Shown piece by piece: positions 17,137 to 25,718 of a stretch of DNA of 64,000 nt. The translations under genes and the position numbers were made by a program. Each line of letters opens with the position of its first letter. The first letter of the stretch is position 1. Under the pieces are notes generated by a model, which made no database searches, was not told where the DNA came from, and saw only the letters and a program-made list of their open reading frames with translations. This DNA comes from Actinokineospora enzanensis DSM 44649 (lineage in GTDB: Bacteria > Actinomycetota > Actinomycetes > Mycobacteriales > Pseudonocardiaceae): contig NZ_KB894423.1 of assembly GCF_000374445.1 (NCBI RefSeq), positions 35,976 through 99,975 of the forward strand, written 5' to 3'.

Positions 17137-20100
17137 TCAGGACAGGCAGCCGGGACCCAGCAGTGCCTTCAGGTCCCCCATCAGCGACGGGGACGGCGTG
17201 ACGCGCAGCGCGTCGTCCAGCCGCAGCAGTGTCTGGCGCGGGCCGTTGATCAGCTTCAGGTGTACCTCGGTGGTGCCCGGGTACGCGCCAAGCACGTCCT
17301 TGAGCTGCGCCACCAGCGGCGGCGTGCACTTGGTCGCGGCCATGCTCAGCCGGAACGGCGCGCCCGCCGCGTTGGACAGGTCGGGCACCGCGAGGTCGTT
17401 GGCGATCAGCGAGATGCGGTCCTCACGCTTGGCCACCCGCGCCTTCACCAGCACGATCGCGTCCTCGATCACGCCCATGCCGACCACCGCGTAGGTCTTC
17501 GGGAAGAACAGCACCTCGATGCCACCGGCGAGATCCTCCAGCTGCGCGGACGCCCAGGACTCGCCGTTGCGGTTCACCCGCCGGTTGACCGAGGCAAGGA
17601 TGCCGCCCAGGGTGACCTGCGCGCCGTCGGAGATGGCGCCTTCCAGGATGGTGGCGATGGCGGTGTCGGACTGCGCGGTGAGCACGTGCTCGACGCCGTT
17701 GAGCGGGTGGCCGGAGACGTAGAGGCCCAGCATCTCCCGCTCCAGCGCCAGCTGGTGCTTGGTCTCCCACACGTCGTCGGGCACGCGTACGTCAAAGACG
17801 CTGCTGACGCTGTCGTCCTCGCTCGCGCCGCCCGCCGCGCCGAACAGGTCGAACTGGCCGACCGCCTCCGCCTTCTTGGTCTCCATGATGGCGTCGATGG
17901 CGTCGGTGTGGATCAGGAACAGGCCCTTGCGCGGGTGCTTGAGCGAGTCGAACGCGCCCGCCTTGATCAGCGACTCCACGACCTTCTTGTTGCACGCCGA
18001 CGCGTCGACCTTGCGCAGGAAGTCGGAGAAGTCGGCGAACTCGCCCTTCTCGGTGCGCGACTTGATGATCGAGTCGACCACGTTGGCGCCCACGTTGCGG
18101 ATCGCGCCCAGGCCGAACCGGATGTCACTGCCGACCGGCGCGAAGTCCCGCTCCGACTCGTTGACGTCCGGCGGCAGCACCGTGATGCCCATCTTGCGGC
18201 ACTCGGCGAGGTAGACCGCGGCCTTGTCCTTGTCGTCGCGGACGCTGGTGAGCAGGCCCGCCATGTACTCGGCGGGGAAGTTGGCCTTCAGGTAAGCGGT
18301 CCAGTACGACACCAGCCCGTACGCGGCCGAGTGGGCCTTGTTGAACGCGTAGTCGGCGAACGGGACCAGGATGTCCCAGAGCGTCTTGACCGCGTCCTTC
18401 GGGTAGCCGTTCTTCTCCATGCCCGCCGCGAAGTTCACGTACTCCGCGTCCAGGACTTCCTTCTTCTTCTTGCCCATCGCCCGGCGCAGCAGGTCCGCTT
18501 GGCCGAGCGTGTAGCCCGCCAGCTTCTGCGCGATCGCCATGACCTGTTCCTGGTAGACGATCAGGCCGTAGGTGGTGCCGAGGATGTCCTCCAGCGCCTC
18601 GGCCAGCGCCGGGTGGATCGGCGTGATCTCCTGCTGCTTGTTCTTGCGCAGCGCGTAGTTCGTGTGCGACTTGGCGCCCATCGGGCCCGGCCGGTACAGC
18701 GCGCCGACCGCGGAGATGTCCTCGAAGTTGTCCGGGCGCATCAGCCGCAGCAGGTCGCGCATGGGCCCGCCGTCGAGCTGGAACACGCCCAGGGTGTCGC
18801 CGCGGGAGAGCAGCTCGTAGGTGGCCTTGTCCTCCAGGCCCAGGGTCTCCAGGTCGGGCACCGGCTTGCCGTTGCGCTCGATGTTGCGCAGCGTGTCGTC
18901 GATGACCGTCAGGTTGCGCAGGCCGAGGAAGTCCATCTTCAGCAGGCCCAGCGACTCGCACGTCGGGTAGTCGAACTGGGTGATGATCGAGCCGTCCTGC
19001 GGCCGCTTCCACAGCGGGATGGTGTCCATCAGCGGTTCGGCCGAGAGGATCACCGCGCAGGCGTGCACACCGGCGTTGCGGATCAGGCCCTCCAGGCCGC
19101 GGCCGGTGTCGATGATCTCCTTGACCTGCGGGTCGCTGTTGTACAGCTCGCGGATCTCGGTGGCCTCGGCGTAGCGCTTGTGCTGCGGGTCGAACAGGCC
19201 GTTGAGCGGGATGTCCTTGGCCATCACCGCGGGCGGGTAGGCCTTGGAGATCTTGTCCGCGATGGCGTAGCCGGGCTGCCCGTAGAGCACCCTGGCCGAG
19301 TCCTTGATCGCCGCCTTTGCCTTGATCGTGCCGAACGTGATCACCTGGGCGACCTTGTCCGCGCCCCACTTCTCGGTGGTGTAGCGGATGACGTCGCCGC
19401 GGCGGCGCTCGTCGAAGTCGATGTCGATATCGGGCGGGCTGACCCGGTCCGGGTTGAGGAACCGCTCGAAGATCAGCCCGTGCGCCAGCGGGTCGAGGTC
19501 GGTGATGCCCATCGCGTACGCGATCAGCGCGCCCGCGGCCGAGCCGCGGCCGGGGCCGACCCGGATGCCGTTGCTCTTGGCCCAGCCGATCAGGTCGGCC
19601 ACCACCAGGAAGTAGGCCGGGAAGCCCATCTGCAGGATGACGCCGATCTCGAACTCGACCTGCTTGGTGTGCACCTCGTCGATGCCGTCCGGGAACCGGC
19701 GGCGCATGCCCGCCCACACCTGCTCGCGGAAGTACTCGTCCTCGGTCTTGCCGTCCGGGATCGGGAACCGCGGCATCAGGTTGCGGAACTCGAACATCCC
19801 CGCCGTGTCCACCTTCTCGGCGATCAGCAGCGTGTTGCGGCAACCCTCCTGCCACGGGTCGGACGCGTCGACCGCGCGCATCTCGTCCGGGGACTTCAGG
19901 TAGTAGCCGTTGCCGTCGAACTTGAACCGGGTCGGGTCCTGCAGCGTCTTGCCGGTCTGCACGCACAGCAGCGCGTCGTGCGAGTCGCTGTCCGACTTGT
20001 AGGTGTAGTGCGAGTCGTTGGTGACCACGAACGGGATCTCCAGCTTGCGGGCGACGTCGACCAGCCCGCCGCGCACCCGGCTCTCGATCTCGATGCCGTG

Positions 20101-20676
20101 GTCCATCAGCTCGACGAAGAAGTAGTCCTTGCCGTAGATCTCCTGCCAGGTGGCCGCGGCCTCCAGCGCCTCCCGCTCGTGGCCCAGCCGCAGCCGGGTC
20201 TGCACGTCGCCGGACGGGCAGCCGGTGGTGGCCATCAGGCCGTCGGCGTGCTCGGCGATCAGCTCCTGGTCCATCCGCGGCCACTTGCCCAGCTGGCCCT
20301 CCATCGAGGCCAGGCTGGACAGCTTCATCAGGTTGCGCAGGCCGGTCTCGTTGCGGGCCCAGATCGTCTGGTGCAGGTAGGCGCCGGACGCGGAGACGTC
20401 GTCGCCCTTCTGGCTCGGGTCGCCCCAGCGGACCCGCTCCTTGCTGAACCGGGACGAGGGCGCCACGTAGGCCTCGATGCCCAGCACCGGCTTGATGCCC
20501 GCGGCCGTCGCCTGCCGGAAGAAGTCGTAGATGCCGTTCGTGTGGCCGTGGTCGGTGATCGCCACCGAGGTCATGCCGAGCCGCTCGCACTCGGCGAACA
20601 TGTCCTTGAGCTTGGCCGCCCCGTCGAGCATCGAGTACTCGGTGTGCACGTGAAGATGAGCGAAGGAGTCAGCCAC
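17137..20676 (-). CDS. dnaE: DNA polymerase III alpha subunit
   Basis: A 1179-residue replicative polymerase of the DnaE1 type. The PHP domain starts at once ([13 protein letters not shown], residues 7-19). The palm carries [14 protein letters not shown] near 413-426 with the catalytic aspartates, and the fingers/thumb, helix-hairpin-helix and OB-fold ([18 protein letters not shown] near 1030) follow. Length is normal. GTG start with no ribosome-binding site: a TAGGGT box is 6 bases upstream, so the message is probably leaderless. A monocistronic gene, apart from possible read-through to the P450. Confidence 0.97.
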   Translation of the reverse strand: MADSFAHLHVHTEYSMLDGAAKLKDMFAECERLGMTSVAITDHGHTNGIYDFFRQATAAGIKPVLGIEAYVAPSSRFSKERVRWGDPSQKGDDVSASGAYLHQTIWARNETGLRNLMKLSSLASMEGQLGKWPRMDQELIAEHADGLMATTGCPSGDVQTRLRLGHEREALEAAATWQEIYGKDYFFVELMDHGIEIESRVRGGLVDVARKLEIPFVVTNDSHYTYKSDSDSHDALLCVQTGKTLQDPTRFKFDGNGYYLKSPDEMRAVDASDPWQEGCRNTLLIAEKVDTAGMFEFRNLMPRFPIPDGKTEDEYFREQVWAGMRRRFPDGIDEVHTKQVEFEIGVILQMGFPAYFLVVADLIGWAKSNGIRVGPGRGSAAGALIAYAMGITDLDPLAHGLIFERFLNPDRVSPPDIDIDFDERRRGDVIRYTTEKWGADKVAQVITFGTIKAKAAIKDSARVLYGQPGYAIADKISKAYPPAVMAKDIPLNGLFDPQHKRYAEATEIRELYNSDPQVKEIIDTGRGLEGLIRNAGVHACAVILSAEPLMDTIPLWKRPQDGSIITQFDYPTCESLGLLKMDFLGLRNLTVIDDTLRNIERNGKPVPDLETLGLEDKATYELLSRGDTLGVFQLDGGPMRDLLRLMRPDNFEDISAVGALYRPGPMGAKSHTNYALRKNKQQEITPIHPALAEALEDILGTTYGLIVYQEQVMAIAQKLAGYTLGQADLLRRAMGKKKKEVLDAEYVNFAAGMEKNGYPKDAVKTLWDILVPFADYAFNKAHSAAYGLVSYWTAYLKANFPAEYMAGLLTSVRDDKDKAAVYLAECRKMGITVLPPDVNESERDFAPVGSDIRFGLGAIRNVGANVVDSIIKSRTEKGEFADFSDFLRKVDASACNKKVVESLIKAGAFDSLKHPRKGLFLIHTDAIDAIMETKKAEAVGQFDLFGAAGGASEDDSVSSVFDVRVPDDVWETKHQLALEREMLGLYVSGHPLNGVEHVLTAQSDTAIATILEGAISDGAQVTLGGILASVNRRVNRNGESWASAQLEDLAGGIEVLFFPKTYAVVGMGVIEDAIVLVKARVAKREDRISLIANDLAVPDLSNAAGAPFRLSMAATKCTPPLVAQLKDVLGAYPGTTEVHLKLINGPRQTLLRLDDALRVTPSPSLMGDLKALLGPGCLS

Positions 20677-20682
20677 GTCGAC

Positions 20683-20688
20683 ACCCTA
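20683..20688 (-). promoter_or_regulatory. -10 element of leaderless dnaE
   Basis: Minus-strand TAGGGT followed by 6 bases and the dnaE GTG. There is no Shine-Dalgarno sequence in the gap. A -35 is not evident. Confidence 0.5.
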
Positions 20689-20804
20689 GCGACCCGCACC
20701 GACGGTCCCCGGCCTTGGGTGCGCGACGCGCCGAACCCGTTGGTATGACAGGGAAATCCGCGAAACCGCGAGATTATAACCCCGTCGTCGACAGAGTGGG
20801 AGCC

Positions 20805-21437
20805 ATGCGTTTCCGACCGGTGTCACCCGAGGTGTTGGTCCGCGAACTGAGCGCGCTCGTCGACGCGCGGGGCGGCACCCCGTGGACCCGCGTCCTGGTC
20901 GACGGCGCGCCCCCGACCGCGCCCGGCGCGCTGGCCGACGCGGTCGCCGCCGAGCTGCGCGTCCTGGGCCGACCGGTGCTGCGGGTCTCGGCAGGCGACT
21001 TCCTGCGTCCCGCGTCGCTGCGGTTCGAACGGGGCAAACAGGACGCGGACGCGCGATACGACCTGTGGCTCGACGAGGGCGCGTTACGGCGCGAGGTGCT
21101 CGGGCCGCTGGGTGTCGACGGCACGGGGAAGGTCCTGCCCGCGCTCTGGAACGCGACCACCGACCGGGCGACCCGCGCGGACTACGTGGAGCTGGGCGCG
21201 GGCGGGGTGCTGCTGCTGGACGGCGAACTGCTGCTCGGCCGGGGTCTGCCGCACGAGCTGTCGGCCCATCTCTCGATGTCGACGGGGGCTCTGGCGCGGC
21301 GGCTGCCGGAGGAGGAGCACTGGGCCCTGGCCGCGTTCGCCCGGTACGAGACGGAGGTGGACCCGCTGCGCGCGGCCGACCTGGGCGCGCGGGTGGACGA
21401 CCCACGCCACCCGGCCGTGCTGACCGGTCCGAAGTGA
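20805..21437 (+). CDS. Uridine kinase-like protein with degenerate P-loop
   Basis: A 210-residue protein that follows the fold order of actinobacterial uridine kinase-like proteins: VLVDGAPPTAPGALADAVAAEL near residue 28 where a Walker A should be, then VLRVSAGDFLRPASLRFERG, YDLWLDEGALRREVLGPL and VLLLDGELLLGRGL. The P-loop lacks the GxxGxGK[S/T] glycines and lysine, so ATP binding is doubtful. The ATG at 20805 follows GGGAG and gives the compact N terminus; an earlier start would add about 30 atypical residues. It is divergent from dnaE. It may be a pseudo-enzyme; confidence in catalysis is low. Confidence 0.65.
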   Translation: MRFRPVSPEVLVRELSALVDARGGTPWTRVLVDGAPPTAPGALADAVAAELRVLGRPVLRVSAGDFLRPASLRFERGKQDADARYDLWLDEGALRREVLGPLGVDGTGKVLPALWNATTDRATRADYVELGAGGVLLLDGELLLGRGLPHELSAHLSMSTGALARRLPEEEHWALAAFARYETEVDPLRAADLGARVDDPRHPAVLTGPK

Positions 21438-21552
21438 ACCCGTTTCGCGTCCCCGGCCGGGGTGTCGACGCCCCAAGGTGAGCGGATGATCACCGACGGC
21501 CAAGATCACGTGTCGACGCGCGGCTTCCGACGCGGCGCGCGAGGCGACCGGG

Positions 21553-21558
21553 TAGCGT
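21553..21558 (+). promoter_or_regulatory. -10 element, probable leaderless start of winged-helix protein gene
   Basis: TAGCGT followed by 8 bases and GTG at 21567. This supports the internal GTG rather than the upstream ATG codons as the start of the winged-helix protein. Confidence 0.4.
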
Positions 21559-21566
21559 CCGTGGTC

Positions 21567-22526
21567 GTGACGGATCCGGTGGATGCCCGCCTGCTCGGCG
21601 TAGTGGCCGAGATGGGCAGGGCGGCGGTGCACGAGGTGGCCGCGCGGTTGGGCATGGACCCCCGCGAGGTGGCCGCGCGCCTGGTTTCGCTCTCCGGCTC
21701 CGGCCTCCCGCTGCTCGTCGGCGTCGAATGCGACCCCAACGGCCTGCGCGGCGTGCTGGCGCGGATGAACGCGCCCCAGGCGCCCTACTACCCGCCGGGC
21801 TATCCGCCGCAGTTCCCGGTCGCCCAACCGCAGCCGATGGCCTACCAGCAGCAGATGGCGCCGATGCAGCCGGTGCAGCAGCCGATGCCGCCGCAGTTCC
21901 CGCAGCACAGCGGGCCGATCCGGACCGGGCCGCCGAGCACGCCGTTCCCGGCCGCGCCCGGTCCTGCCAGCACGCCGTTTCCCGCCGTGCCGGAGCCGGT
22001 GAGCACGTGGGGACCACCGCAGTCGTCGTCGTGGGCTCGTGGTGACCAGCAGCCGCCTGCCGCCGGGTCGATGGACCGGACCCAGCCCGCTGTTCGTGCC
22101 AACCAGACCCGGCAGGGGAAGGTCGGGACGACGCTGGAGACGTCCGGGCTGGAGGGTGAGCGGCTCGCCATCCAGTTGGTGGAGGTCGTGGACCCGGCCG
22201 ATTACCTGTTCACGGCCGCCGGGTACCGGTTGCAGCCTGGGGAGCGGTCGATCGTGGTGCACACGGAACTGACCAATCGCGGGGCGATCCCGTTCTCCAC
22301 TTTGCCGGATCTGTATCTGGTGCTGCTGACGCCCGGCGGGGAAACGGTGTCGAAGGCGCCGGTGTCGTTGTCCTCGCGGCCGCCGCATCGGATCGGGGTA
22401 CAGCCTGGGGAGACCGCAGGCGGGCACACCGTGTATGTGGTGCCGGAGCAGTTGGATGTCACGTCGGTTCGGTGGAGCCCTCGGCCGGATGAGGAGTCGC
22501 TGGCTCTCACCTGGACTGTGGAGTAG
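21567..22526 (+). CDS. Winged-helix / Pro-Gln-rich linker / beta-domain protein
   Basis: A 319-residue protein of three parts. Residues 1-66 form an AsnC-like winged helix (DARLLGVVAEMGRAAVHEVA then ARLGMDPREVAARLVSLSGSG). Residues about 69-185 are a disordered stretch rich in proline, glutamine, serine and methionine. Residues 195-319 look like an immunoglobulin-like or DUF4352-like beta domain (AIQLVEVVDPADYLF, SIVVHTELTNRGAIPF, and VRWSPRPDEESLALTW). No membrane segment is present. I do not recognise this combination as a named family. The GTG start is supported by the upstream -10 box; an alternative ATG at 21486 would add 27 residues. Confidence 0.6.
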   Translation: MTDPVDARLLGVVAEMGRAAVHEVAARLGMDPREVAARLVSLSGSGLPLLVGVECDPNGLRGVLARMNAPQAPYYPPGYPPQFPVAQPQPMAYQQQMAPMQPVQQPMPPQFPQHSGPIRTGPPSTPFPAAPGPASTPFPAVPEPVSTWGPPQSSSWARGDQQPPAAGSMDRTQPAVRANQTRQGKVGTTLETSGLEGERLAIQLVEVVDPADYLFTAAGYRLQPGERSIVVHTELTNRGAIPFSTLPDLYLVLLTPGGETVSKAPVSLSSRPPHRIGVQPGETAGGHTVYVVPEQLDVTSVRWSPRPDEESLALTWTVE

Positions 22527-22540
22527 CTGAAAGTTTCCTC

Positions 22541-22584
22541 TCGCTCTGTGCGCGATGTTCGTGGGCGGCTCGCGCACAGAGCGA
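22541..22584. terminator. Bidirectional hairpin terminator, 15-bp stem
   Basis: Perfect inverted repeat TCGCTCTGTGCGCGA (22541-22555) and TCGCGCACAGAGCGA (22570-22584) with a 14-base loop. It lies between the converging winged-helix protein gene and the RluD-type gene and can end both transcripts. No long U-tract, as is usual in high-GC actinobacteria. Confidence 0.8.
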
Positions 22585-22589
22585 ATGAA

Positions 22590-23519
22590 TCAGTAGTCCT
22601 CTTCCAGCACCCGCAAAGCGGCAGCGAGATCCCCCGGATACTCGCTGACGAACTCCACCCACCGCCCATCCGCCGGATGCTCGAACCCCAACGACCGGGC
22701 ATGCAGCCACTGCCGACTCATCCCGAGCCGCTTGGCCAGCGCCGGATCCGCCCCATAGGTCAGATCCCCCACACACGGATGCCGCAACGCGGAAAAATGC
22801 ACCCGGATCTGATGCGTCCGCCCGGTCTCCAGCTTCACATCCAACAATGAGGCGGCCCGGAACGCCTCGATGGTCGAATAGTGCGTGATACTGGGCTTGC
22901 CCCCGGCGACCACAGCCCACCGGTAATCATGCCGAGGATGCCGGTCGATAGGCGCGTCGATGGTCCCCTCGCTCGGATCAGGATGCCCCTGAACCAACGC
23001 GTGGTACCGCTTCTCCACCGTGCGTTCCTTGAACGCCCTCTTCAAGACCGTATAAGCATGCTCGCTCTTGGCCACCACCATCACCCCGGTGGTCCCCACG
23101 TCCAACCGGTGCACCACCCCCTGCCGCTCGGCGGCCCCGGAGGTGGACACCCGCACCCCGGCCGCCGCCAGGCCCCCGATCACCGTCGGCCCGGACCACC
23201 CAGGACTCGGATGCGCGGCCACACCCACCGGCTTGTCGACCACCACCACGTCGTCGTCCTCGAAGAGCACGACCATCCCCTCGACCGGGATGGCCAGCAC
23301 CTCGACGGGCCGGTCCGGCTCGGGCAGGGTCACCTCCAGCCAGGCCCCGGCCAGCAGCCGGTCCGACTTCCCGGCGGGCTTCCCGTCCAGCAGCACGTCA
23401 CCGGCCTCGGTGAGGGCCGCGACGACCGTGCGGGACAGGCCGAGCAGTTTCGACAGACCGGCGTCGACGCGCATGCCGTCGAGGCCGTCGGGGACCGGGA
23501 GGGTGCGGGACTCGCTCAC
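22590..23519 (-). CDS. RluD-family 23S rRNA pseudouridine synthase
   Basis: A 309-residue RluA/RluD-family enzyme converting specific uridines in rRNA to pseudouridine. An S4-like RNA-binding domain occupies residues 15-75 ([20 protein letters not shown]). The catalytic Asp is in [19 protein letters not shown] near residue 145, and the C-terminal [26 protein letters not shown] block is typical. Its GTG start overlaps the lspA stop as GTGA. The lspA-rluD pairing is widespread in bacteria. RluD is the likely orthologue but the exact target is inferred. Confidence 0.93.
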   Translation of the reverse strand: MSESRTLPVPDGLDGMRVDAGLSKLLGLSRTVVAALTEAGDVLLDGKPAGKSDRLLAGAWLEVTLPEPDRPVEVLAIPVEGMVVLFEDDDVVVVDKPVGVAAHPSPGWSGPTVIGGLAAAGVRVSTSGAAERQGVVHRLDVGTTGVMVVAKSEHAYTVLKRAFKERTVEKRYHALVQGHPDPSEGTIDAPIDRHPRHDYRWAVVAGGKPSITHYSTIEAFRAASLLDVKLETGRTHQIRVHFSALRHPCVGDLTYGADPALAKRLGMSRQWLHARSLGFEHPADGRWVEFVSEYPGDLAAALRVLEEDY

Positions 23520-24109
23520 TCGGCCACCTTCTTGGCCTTGCGGGTGCTGGTGCCGTTGTAGTCACGGCCGAGCAGCGCCGTGACGATGATGAAGACCGCG
23601 CCGATGGTGATGCCCGCGTCGGCGAAGTTGAAGACCGGGAACTTCTCCGCGTTCGGGGCGAACGCCGAGATGAAGTCGACCACGTGGCCCTGGAAGCCGC
23701 CGGGCGCGCGGAACACCCGGTCGGTGAGGTTGCCCAGCGCGCCCGCCAGCACGAAGCCCAGGCCGATGGCCCAGCCGACCGACCGGAGCCGGGGCAGGAT
23801 CCACACCATGGCGACCACCACGGCCGCCGCGATGATGGTGAACACCCAGGTCATGCCGGAGCCCATCGAGTAGGCGGCACCGGAGTTGCGGATCAGCTGC
23901 AGGTAGAACAGGCCGCCCAGCAGCTTGATCGGCTCGTGGCCCGCCATCGTGGACACGATGATCACCTTGGTGACCAGGTCCAGGATGTACACCAGCACGG
24001 CCGCCAGGATCATCAGCACCGCCTGGCGGGGCGCCTGGGGTTGCTCGGTCACCTGGTCGGCCGAGGCCGTCTCCTGTTCGACGCTGTCGTCGCCACGCTC
24101 GGTGTTCAC
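23516..24109 (-). CDS. lspA: Lipoprotein signal peptidase (signal peptidase II)
   Basis: A 197-residue inner-membrane aspartyl protease that cleaves prolipoprotein signal peptides. About four helices are visible after a 27-residue polar N-terminal tail. The catalytic pair is Asp in LGNLTDRVF and Asp in [10 protein letters not shown]; the RNSGAAYS block is also conserved. GTG start at 24109; a GACAAT box 6 bases upstream may allow a separate leaderless transcript. It lies 35 bases after the SAM-IV-controlled class V enzyme gene and overlaps the RluD-type gene, so all three may be one transcript. Confidence 0.95.
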   Translation of the reverse strand: MNTERGDDSVEQETASADQVTEQPQAPRQAVLMILAAVLVYILDLVTKVIIVSTMAGHEPIKLLGGLFYLQLIRNSGAAYSMGSGMTWVFTIIAAAVVVAMVWILPRLRSVGWAIGLGFVLAGALGNLTDRVFRAPGGFQGHVVDFISAFAPNAEKFPVFNFADAGITIGAVFIIVTALLGRDYNGTSTRKAKKVAE

Positions 24110-24144
24110 CGGCCCATTGTCCACGGGCCGCTGACCACGCCGGA

Positions 24145-25509
24145 TCAGGGCACCTCGGACAGGAAGGCGGGCAGCGGGCGCGGGTCGGCCACGGGTGCCC
24201 AGCGGCCGTCCACGAGGTGGTAGGCCACGGCCGGGCCGTCGGCGACCAGGGTGCGCAGCGCGGACACCAGGCGGTCGACGTGTTCGGCGTGGGTGCCCAG
24301 CCCGATGCTCACCCGGACCGCGCGCTGCTCGTGCGCGCCTGCCCGGCCCAGCAGGCGGCGGGTGGCGATGTGCGCGCAGAACGCGCCGTCGCGGACGCCG
24401 ATGCCGTGTTCGGCCGACAGCACGGCGGCCACCAGTGCCGAGTCGAGGCCGTCGATGGTGAAGCCGACGACGCCGACCCGGTCGTGGTCCGCGCCGAACA
24501 GGCTCAACGCGCGCAGCCCCGGCACGCTCGCCAGCCCGGCCCGCAGGCGTCGCAGCAGCGCGCGCTCGTGCGCGACCACGGACTCCCACCGGGCGGACAG
24601 CGTCTCGCAGGCGACCGCGAGCGCGTGCGCGCCGACCACGTTGGGCGAGCCCGCCTCGTGCCGCTCGGGCACCTTCGACCAGGACACGCCCAGCCGGTCG
24701 CCCCAGTCCACGACCTGCGCGGTGGCGCCGCCGCCGACCAGGTACGGCTCGGCGGCCTGCAGCCAGTCGGCGCGGCCGATCAGCGCGCCCGAGCCGAACG
24801 GGGCGTAGAGCTTGTGCCCGGACAGCGCGACGAAGTCCACACCGAGGGCGCCGATGTCGATCGGGCGGTGCGGGGCCAGCTGGGCCGCGTCCAGCGCGAC
24901 CCGGGCGCCGTGCCTGCGCGCCACCTCGGTGAGCGCGGCGACCGGCCACACCTCGCCGGTCACGTTGGACGCGGCGGTGAGCACGACCAGCCGGGGCCCG
25001 ACCGGGCACTCGCGCAACGCCTCCGCCAACGCGAGCACGGCGTCACCGGCGCTCGCGGGCGTCTCGATCCGGTGGACGCGCGGGCCGCGCCAGGGCAGCA
25101 GCGCCGCGTGGTGCTCGGTGTCGAACAGCACCACCGAGGTGCCCTTGGGCAGCGCGCGGGCCAGCAGGTTCAGCGAGTCGGTGGTGTTGCGGGTGAACAC
25201 GACCGCGTCGGTCGCGCGGGCCCCGACGAACTTGCGCAGCACGCGGCGGGCGCGCTCGTAGACCTTGGTGCTGACCTGCGAGGCGAACCCCGCGCCCCGG
25301 TGCACGCTGGCGTACCAGGGCAGCAGCTCGTCCACGGCGTCGCGCACGGTGTCCAGGCACGGGGCGCTGGCGGCGTGGTCGAGGTTGGCGTACCCGATCC
25401 TGGTCCCGTCGACCAGCGGCACGGTGAGACGGGCACCCGCGACGGTCGGCACGACCGGGTCCGGCAACGGGGCGCACTCGGTACGGGCGAGGGGTACGGC
25501 GAGCGTCAT
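24145..25509 (-). CDS. Class V aminotransferase, cysteine desulfurase/SufS-like, under SAM-IV control
   Basis: A 454-residue fold-type I PLP enzyme with the features of the cysteine desulfurase family: YANLDHAASAPCLDTV at about 50-65, the VFTRNTTDSLNLLA block, the PLP-binding Asp in VALDAAQLAPHRP and Lys in VALSGHKLYAPFGSGAL. The C-terminal third ends in a short extra segment. The ATG at 25509 follows GGAG. A SAM-IV riboswitch in its leader shows that it is repressed when S-adenosylmethionine is high, placing it in sulfur amino-acid metabolism, for example as a cysteine or homocysteine C-S lyase. The substrate cannot be fixed from sequence. Confidence 0.85.
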   Translation of the reverse strand: MTLAVPLARTECAPLPDPVVPTVAGARLTVPLVDGTRIGYANLDHAASAPCLDTVRDAVDELLPWYASVHRGAGFASQVSTKVYERARRVLRKFVGARATDAVVFTRNTTDSLNLLARALPKGTSVVLFDTEHHAALLPWRGPRVHRIETPASAGDAVLALAEALRECPVGPRLVVLTAASNVTGEVWPVAALTEVARRHGARVALDAAQLAPHRPIDIGALGVDFVALSGHKLYAPFGSGALIGRADWLQAAEPYLVGGGATAQVVDWGDRLGVSWSKVPERHEAGSPNVVGAHALAVACETLSARWESVVAHERALLRRLRAGLASVPGLRALSLFGADHDRVGVVGFTIDGLDSALVAAVLSAEHGIGVRDGAFCAHIATRRLLGRAGAHEQRAVRVSIGLGTHAEHVDRLVSALRTLVADGPAVAYHLVDGRWAPVADPRPLPAFLSEVP

Positions 25510-25529
25510 GGCTGATCTCCAGGTCGAGG

Positions 25530-25552
25530 GGACCCGAAGGGAAGAGGGGTCC
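25530..25552 (-). promoter_or_regulatory. Expression-platform hairpin of the SAM-IV leader
   Basis: On the minus strand GGACCC and GGGTCC form a stem with an 11-base loop, about 10 bases before the GGAG ribosome-binding site. It could switch translation or transcription in response to the upstream aptamer. Confidence 0.45.
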
Positions 25553-25559
25553 GCGCTTG

Positions 25560-25668
25560 TCCGACCGCGCGGCGCGGTGGACCAGGTCTTCACCCGGGGC
25601 ACCCCACCGCGGAGGAGGGTTGCCGGCCAGCAAACCGGGGTTTAGCGCTGGCACTCAATACCTTGGCG
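25560..25668 (-). ncRNA. SAM-IV riboswitch aptamer
   Basis: The minus-strand leader carries the SAM-IV core in order: GAGTGCCAGCG, CCCCGG, TTGCTGGCCGGCAACCCTCC, CGCGGTGGGGTGCC and CCGGGTGA. An outer P1 helix pairs CCAAGGT (25666-25660) with ACCTGG (25587-25582), and a further 3' hairpin (CCGCGC/GCGCGG, about 25562-25577) fits the extra helix of this class. SAM-IV occurs in Actinomycetales upstream of sulfur-metabolism genes and turns expression off when S-adenosylmethionine binds. Confidence 0.88.
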
Positions 25669-25671
25669 AAG

Positions 25672-25677
25672 ACTTTA
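25672..25677 (-). promoter_or_regulatory. -10 element of the SAM-IV leader transcript
   Basis: Minus-strand TAAAGT; transcription would start about 6 bases on, at roughly 25665, exactly at the 5' side of the riboswitch P1 helix. Confidence 0.5.
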
Positions 25678-25718
25678 GCGGACGCCCGCCGGGAAAGGCG
25701 AGCGAGTTGAGACGGGGG

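Noticed and set aside
17260-20748. A plus-strand open frame of over 1100 codons opposite dnaE
   Set aside because: It mirrors dnaE codon structure, is dominated by Arg, Val, Gly and His, and shows no family motif. Long antisense frames are expected at this GC content.
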